Positions 5,503-7,036 of a stretch of DNA of 7,036 nt are shown piece by piece. Positions within the stretch are counted from its first letter, which is position 1, and each line of letters begins with the position of its first letter. The DNA is taken from positions 1 to 7,036 of the forward strand of contig CAZLTJ010000108.1 of the NCBI GenBank assembly GCA_964562425.1, given 5' to 3'. The translations under genes were made by a program, and so were the position numbers. The DNA is from JAUWMV01 sp964562425. Lineage in GTDB: Bacteria > UBP14 > UBA6098 > B30-G16. The notes below the pieces were generated by a model, which did not search any database, had not been told where the DNA came from, and saw only the letters and a program-made list of their open reading frames with translations.

Positions 5503-5826
5503 TCAAAATTTCTTATTATTCCTCCATTTACGGTATCTCTCCCAGTTTTCACGTAATACATACACCCTGGAATTTCTTTTAGTCTCATCGTTTTTTCTGG
5601 TCTTTAAATGACCTTCACGGACCGCCTTGTCAAATTCTCTGCGTGGAATAGCTCTTAATATTTCTGTGCGATATACCCTCCCGGAGGCCCAGCTAGTGAC
5701 ATTCCATCCAATCTTTATCAGGGTGGATTCCACAGTGTCGGCGATCAGCCTTGCGTCTCGATCCTGTAGTTCCTCCGGGGTCATTACAACCACTTTAATC
5801 TCATTTATGCCTTCTAGTGGATGCAT
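5503..5826 (-). CDS. Hypothetical protein, possible helix-turn-helix DNA binder
   Basis: This 107-residue basic protein begins with a strand leading to MTPEEL (15-20), then a helix (DRDARLIADTVESTLIKIG). The C-terminal part (about 53-100) reads TEILRAIPRREFDKAVREGHL, then a basic loop KTRKNDETKRNSR, a short strand VYVL and a final helix. That order resembles the helix-turn-helix-plus-wing of excisionase-like DNA binders, but the match is by eye only. If right, it could be a phage regulator or accessory replication protein. The ATG at 5826 overlaps the end of the preceding gene by 13 bases. No operator-like sites are evident beside it. Confidence 0.6.
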   Translation of the reverse strand: MHPLEGINEIKVVVMTPEELQDRDARLIADTVESTLIKIGWNVTSWASGRVYRTEILRAIPRREFDKAVREGHLKTRKNDETKRNSRVYVLRENWERYRKWRNNKKF

Positions 5827-6098
5827 ATAAAAAACTTATCTATTGTTGTTATCCGGGTTTGATTATGGTCCCTGATAAGTTCCTGTTCTTCTTCAATTTT
5901 GATTCTTCTTTTCCCGGGAATTTCATCCTGTACCAGCTTTTTAAGAGTTTGTAGATCTTTTTTTAGATCACCTGTTTTTATGACTTCAATCCTATCTTGT
6001 GAGTTCGAATGCTGGTTGCTGTAATATAGAAGTACCCTGGCCCTGTAGTTTTTAAGGTGCTTTTTAATCACATAGCAATATGATTCCGCTTTATTCAA
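5814..6098 (-). CDS. Hypothetical basic protein with a TTG start
   Basis: This 94-residue protein is of unknown function. An N-terminal helix (AESYCYVIKKHLKNYRARVLLYY) is followed by a strand-like RIEVIKTGD, a helix DLKKDLQTLKKLVQDEI and a charged KRRIKIEEEQELI stretch. No ATG exists in this frame. The first usual start is the TTG at 6098, five bases after the stop of the upstream gene, and the frame is open only ten codons further upstream. TTG initiation makes it weaker than its neighbours. Its 3' end overlaps the start of the gene at 5826, consistent with coupling. Confidence 0.6.
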   Translation of the reverse strand: MNKAESYCYVIKKHLKNYRARVLLYYSNQHSNSQDRIEVIKTGDLKKDLQTLKKLVQDEIPGKRRIKIEEEQELIRDHNQTRITTIDKFFICIH

Positions 6099-6103
6099 GG
6101 CTA

Positions 6104-6445
6104 TTATTTTATTGAATATTTCAATGTTCTACTCAAATTGATAACAAAGTATTTGCAATGCCCACTTCCAGGAGGGGTACTCCACCATTCGGCAATAGTG
6201 TAAACTCCTTCGCCCTGGATAAATTCACACCTCTTCCCCCAGATAGGGATCATATCAAGACTGTCAGTATAGATCATTGTGTATTTGGGCTGAATGAACC
6301 GCCCGTCCAAAACTGCAGAAGAATCAAACGATCCGTGATATTGAAATGAATCATTAAATTCATTTTCGTTTTGAGCAGTCCTGAGTGTCAAACATGATAT
6401 TGACATCGCACCCAAAATCAAGCATAATAGTATAATGTTTTTCAT
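6104..6445 (-). CDS. Small secreted or lipoprotein-like hypothetical
   Basis: This 113-residue protein starts with MKN followed by a hydrophobic segment (residues 4-17, IILLCLILGAMSIS) and C18. That could be a signal peptide with an atypical lipobox (S-I-S-C). The rest is polar and strand-rich, with two further cysteines (C73, C97) able to form a disulfide outside the cytoplasm, and an EWWSTPPGSGHCKYFVI segment near the end. I do not recognise a family. Phage-encoded lipoproteins of this size often block superinfection or act as spanins, but no such motif is evident here. The ATG at 6445 overlaps the stop of the small ORF upstream as ATGA, and the RNA fold at 6467-6536 lies immediately before it. 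Confidence 0.65.
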   Translation of the reverse strand: MKNIILLCLILGAMSISCLTLRTAQNENEFNDSFQYHGSFDSSAVLDGRFIQPKYTMIYTDSLDMIPIWGKRCEFIQGEGVYTIAEWWSTPPGSGHCKYFVINLSRTLKYSIK

Positions 6446-6579
6446 AGCTTTATTATTAAAAGAATAGGACTAGCAGGTCTGATTGACCACATGCCTGGCA
6501 ACCTAAAAACCAGGCAAAGGAGGTACCTGCCAGTCCATATTTTATTGTAGAAATCATGATAGATATTCACGTTTTTCAT
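6442..6579 (-). CDS. Possible 45-codon ORF overlying the RNA fold
   Basis: An ATG at 6579, directly after the repeated leader TAAACCCAAAGTC, opens a 45-codon frame whose TGA overlaps the ATG at 6445 as ATGA. Both ends look like neighbouring real genes. The product (starting MKNVNIYHDFYNKIWTG) is basic and aromatic, with no recognised domain. The middle of the frame is exactly the inverted-repeat structure at 6467-6536, so its residues may be dictated by RNA pairing rather than by protein function. It may be a real small gene, a leader ORF coupling ribosomes to the lipoprotein-like gene, or a coincidence. Confidence 0.4.
   Translation of the reverse strand: MKNVNIYHDFYNKIWTGRYLLCLVFRLPGMWSIRPASPILLIIKL
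6467..6536 (-). ncRNA. Candidate structured RNA: long stem enclosing a hairpin
   Basis: On the minus strand, GGACUGGCAGGU (6536-6525) pairs with ACCUGCUAGUCC (6478-6467) over 12 consecutive pairs, one of them G-U. It encloses a second perfect 7-bp hairpin, UGCCUGG with CCAGGCA (6516-6510 and 6498-6492), with an 11-base loop. The plus strand has an A-C mismatch in the outer stem, so the fold suits the minus-strand transcript. An AGGU in the loop could pair with ACCU just after the first outer arm, as a short pseudoknot. No U-tract follows, so it is not an ordinary terminator. It lies before the lipoprotein-like gene. It matches no riboswitch or RNA class that I can recognise. Confidence 0.6.
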
Positions 6580-6592
6580 GACTTTGGGTTTA
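6577..6592 (-). repeat. Repeated stop-to-start junction, copy 2
   Basis: On the minus strand this reads TAAACCCAAAGTCATG, identical to 5169-5184. Here the TAA is not the stop of the preceding gene, which ends at 6605. It precedes the 45-codon ORF. The extension ATACTATAAACCC (6598-6586) is also found at 2829-2817. Confidence 0.8.
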
Positions 6593-6604
6593 TAGTATTC
6601 TATT

Positions 6605-6874
6605 TTATTCTATTGAATTATCAAAATCACGTACACCATACGTCAACTGTTCTAAGAGGGTAAATTCACCCCTTATCTGAATTATATCTTTTCCCGAAAT
6701 AATAGATTTAGCATCTTCAAAATCTTCAATAGAAGATATACCAATAGTGGGATAATAATTACCAGTTCTTGTTCCTTCGAATTTCACTCCATTAGGGAAC
6801 ATCTTCTTAATCCAAGGAGCAAATTCGTGGCCTTTAAAAATATCTCTCGCATGGTAAAATGTTATATATATCAT
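6605..6874 (-). CDS. Hypothetical protein, 89 residues
   Basis: The product is an acidic, mixed alpha/beta small protein: strand (MIYITFY), helix (FAPWIKKMFP), strand (VKFEGTRTG), a TIGISSIEDFEDAKSII strand-helix unit, then strand IIQIRGEF and a C-terminal helix. No catalytic motif or named family is recognisable. The ATG at 6874 follows AAATAAATCCAAAGTC, the third, slightly varied copy of the repeated junction, in which TAA is the stop of the gene upstream. No Shine-Dalgarno is present. Position among phage accessory genes is the only functional hint. Confidence 0.65.
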   Translation of the reverse strand: MIYITFYHARDIFKGHEFAPWIKKMFPNGVKFEGTRTGNYYPTIGISSIEDFEDAKSIISGKDIIQIRGEFTLLEQLTYGVRDFDNSIE

Positions 6875-6887
6875 GACTTTGGATTTA
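6872..6887 (-). repeat. Repeated stop-to-start junction, copy 3 (one base different)
   Basis: On the minus strand this reads TAAATCCAAAGTCATG. It differs from the copies at 5169-5184 and 6577-6592 at one position. The TAA is the stop of the gene at 6885-7031 and the ATG is the start of the gene at 6605-6874. Confidence 0.75.
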
Positions 6888-7031
6888 TTTCAAGTACTCC
6901 CCTGTCCAGGCATCGATATTATGTTTGGCGAAATGCTTCTCAATGACCGGTATCTCTAGGATATTGATTTGAACGGTTCCCTTTCTCTTTTGATGGAAAG
7001 TAACAAGGGATTTCCATCCACATTCCTTCAT
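6885..7031 (-). CDS. Small hypothetical protein at the window edge, possibly partial
   Basis: An ATG at 7031 opens a 48-codon frame ending with a TAA at 6885. The product (MKECGWKSLVTFHQ at its start, ending AWTGEYLK) has a strand-like KGTVQINILEIPVIEKH segment and no named domain. The context ATCATG before it resembles other starts here. The frame is still open to the end of the window (7036), so the true gene could begin further upstream. Its stop lies in the repeated junction before the next gene. Confidence 0.5.
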   Translation of the reverse strand: MKECGWKSLVTFHQKRKGTVQINILEIPVIEKHFAKHNIDAWTGEYLK

Positions 7032-7036
7032 GATAT

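Noticed and set aside
5685..5695. Short palindrome CCTCCCGGAGG within a coding region
   Set aside because: Only five pairs with a one-base centre, located inside a gene, with no partner copies. It is expected by chance.
6467..6536. Intrinsic transcription terminator
   Set aside because: The stem is long and GC-rich enough, but no U-tract follows on either strand, and genes in the same direction continue immediately downstream with coupled starts.
6516..6663. A plus-strand AAAGGAGGT followed by an ATG at 6556 opening a 35-codon frame
   Set aside because: The spacing from the Shine-Dalgarno-like run to the ATG is over 30 bases, the frame overlaps a minus-strand gene, and every convincing gene is on the minus strand. 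The run is better explained by the RNA fold on the other strand.

Overview
The window looks like the early (replication/recombination) region of a tailed phage or prophage whose host is probably a member of the Bacteroidota. The phage assignment rests on a run of short, tightly packed genes, all on the minus strand, that includes an ERF-family single-strand annealing protein, a NinG-type recombination nuclease, a YopX-family protein and a Lin1244/Lin1753-like (DUF4373) replication protein. The host guess rests on AT-rich sequence, on start codons preceded by A/T-rich leaders with no Shine-Dalgarno sequence, and on the DUF4373/ERF/YopX combination. It is an inference. No 16S, tRNA, integrase or attachment site is present to confirm it.

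Transcription runs from high to low coordinates. The region from 7036 to about 4850 holds small accessory proteins with no recognised function, one with an N-terminal secretion signal (6104-6445). It also holds a clear RNA-fold candidate at 6467-6536. From 4848 to 2529 lie YopX, one or two 49-codon ORFs, the ERF annealing protein, two conserved phage hypotheticals and a small protein with an internal 8-residue duplication. From 2507 to 1200 lie NinG, a PP-loop PAPS-reductase-like protein and a small cysteine-rich protein. From 1188 to 1 lie a one-helix membrane protein resembling a holin, a hairpin, the DUF4373 replication protein and the first codons of a further gene.

The genes are arranged for translational coupling. 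ATGA stop/start overlaps occur at 2121-2124, 3216-3219 and 4845-4848, and probably at 4492-4495, 5412-5415 and 6442-6445. The recombination logic is classical: ERF anneals single strands, NinG cuts or resolves the joints, and the DUF4373 protein probably starts replication and passes it to the gene that begins at position 46.

The most unusual items are four. First, a 70-nt RNA fold at 6467-6536 pairs perfectly only in the minus-strand transcript. Second, the same stop-to-start junction (TAAACCCAAAGTCATG) is reused at three unrelated genes. Third, the PAPS-reductase-like protein lacks the sulfate-assimilation catalytic motif and is followed by an overlapping cysteine-rich gene. Fourth, an imperfect 29-bp direct repeat lies inside the replication gene and could be part of an origin. 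I saw no clear promoter, no U-tract terminator, no insertion sequence, no CRISPR array and no tRNA.
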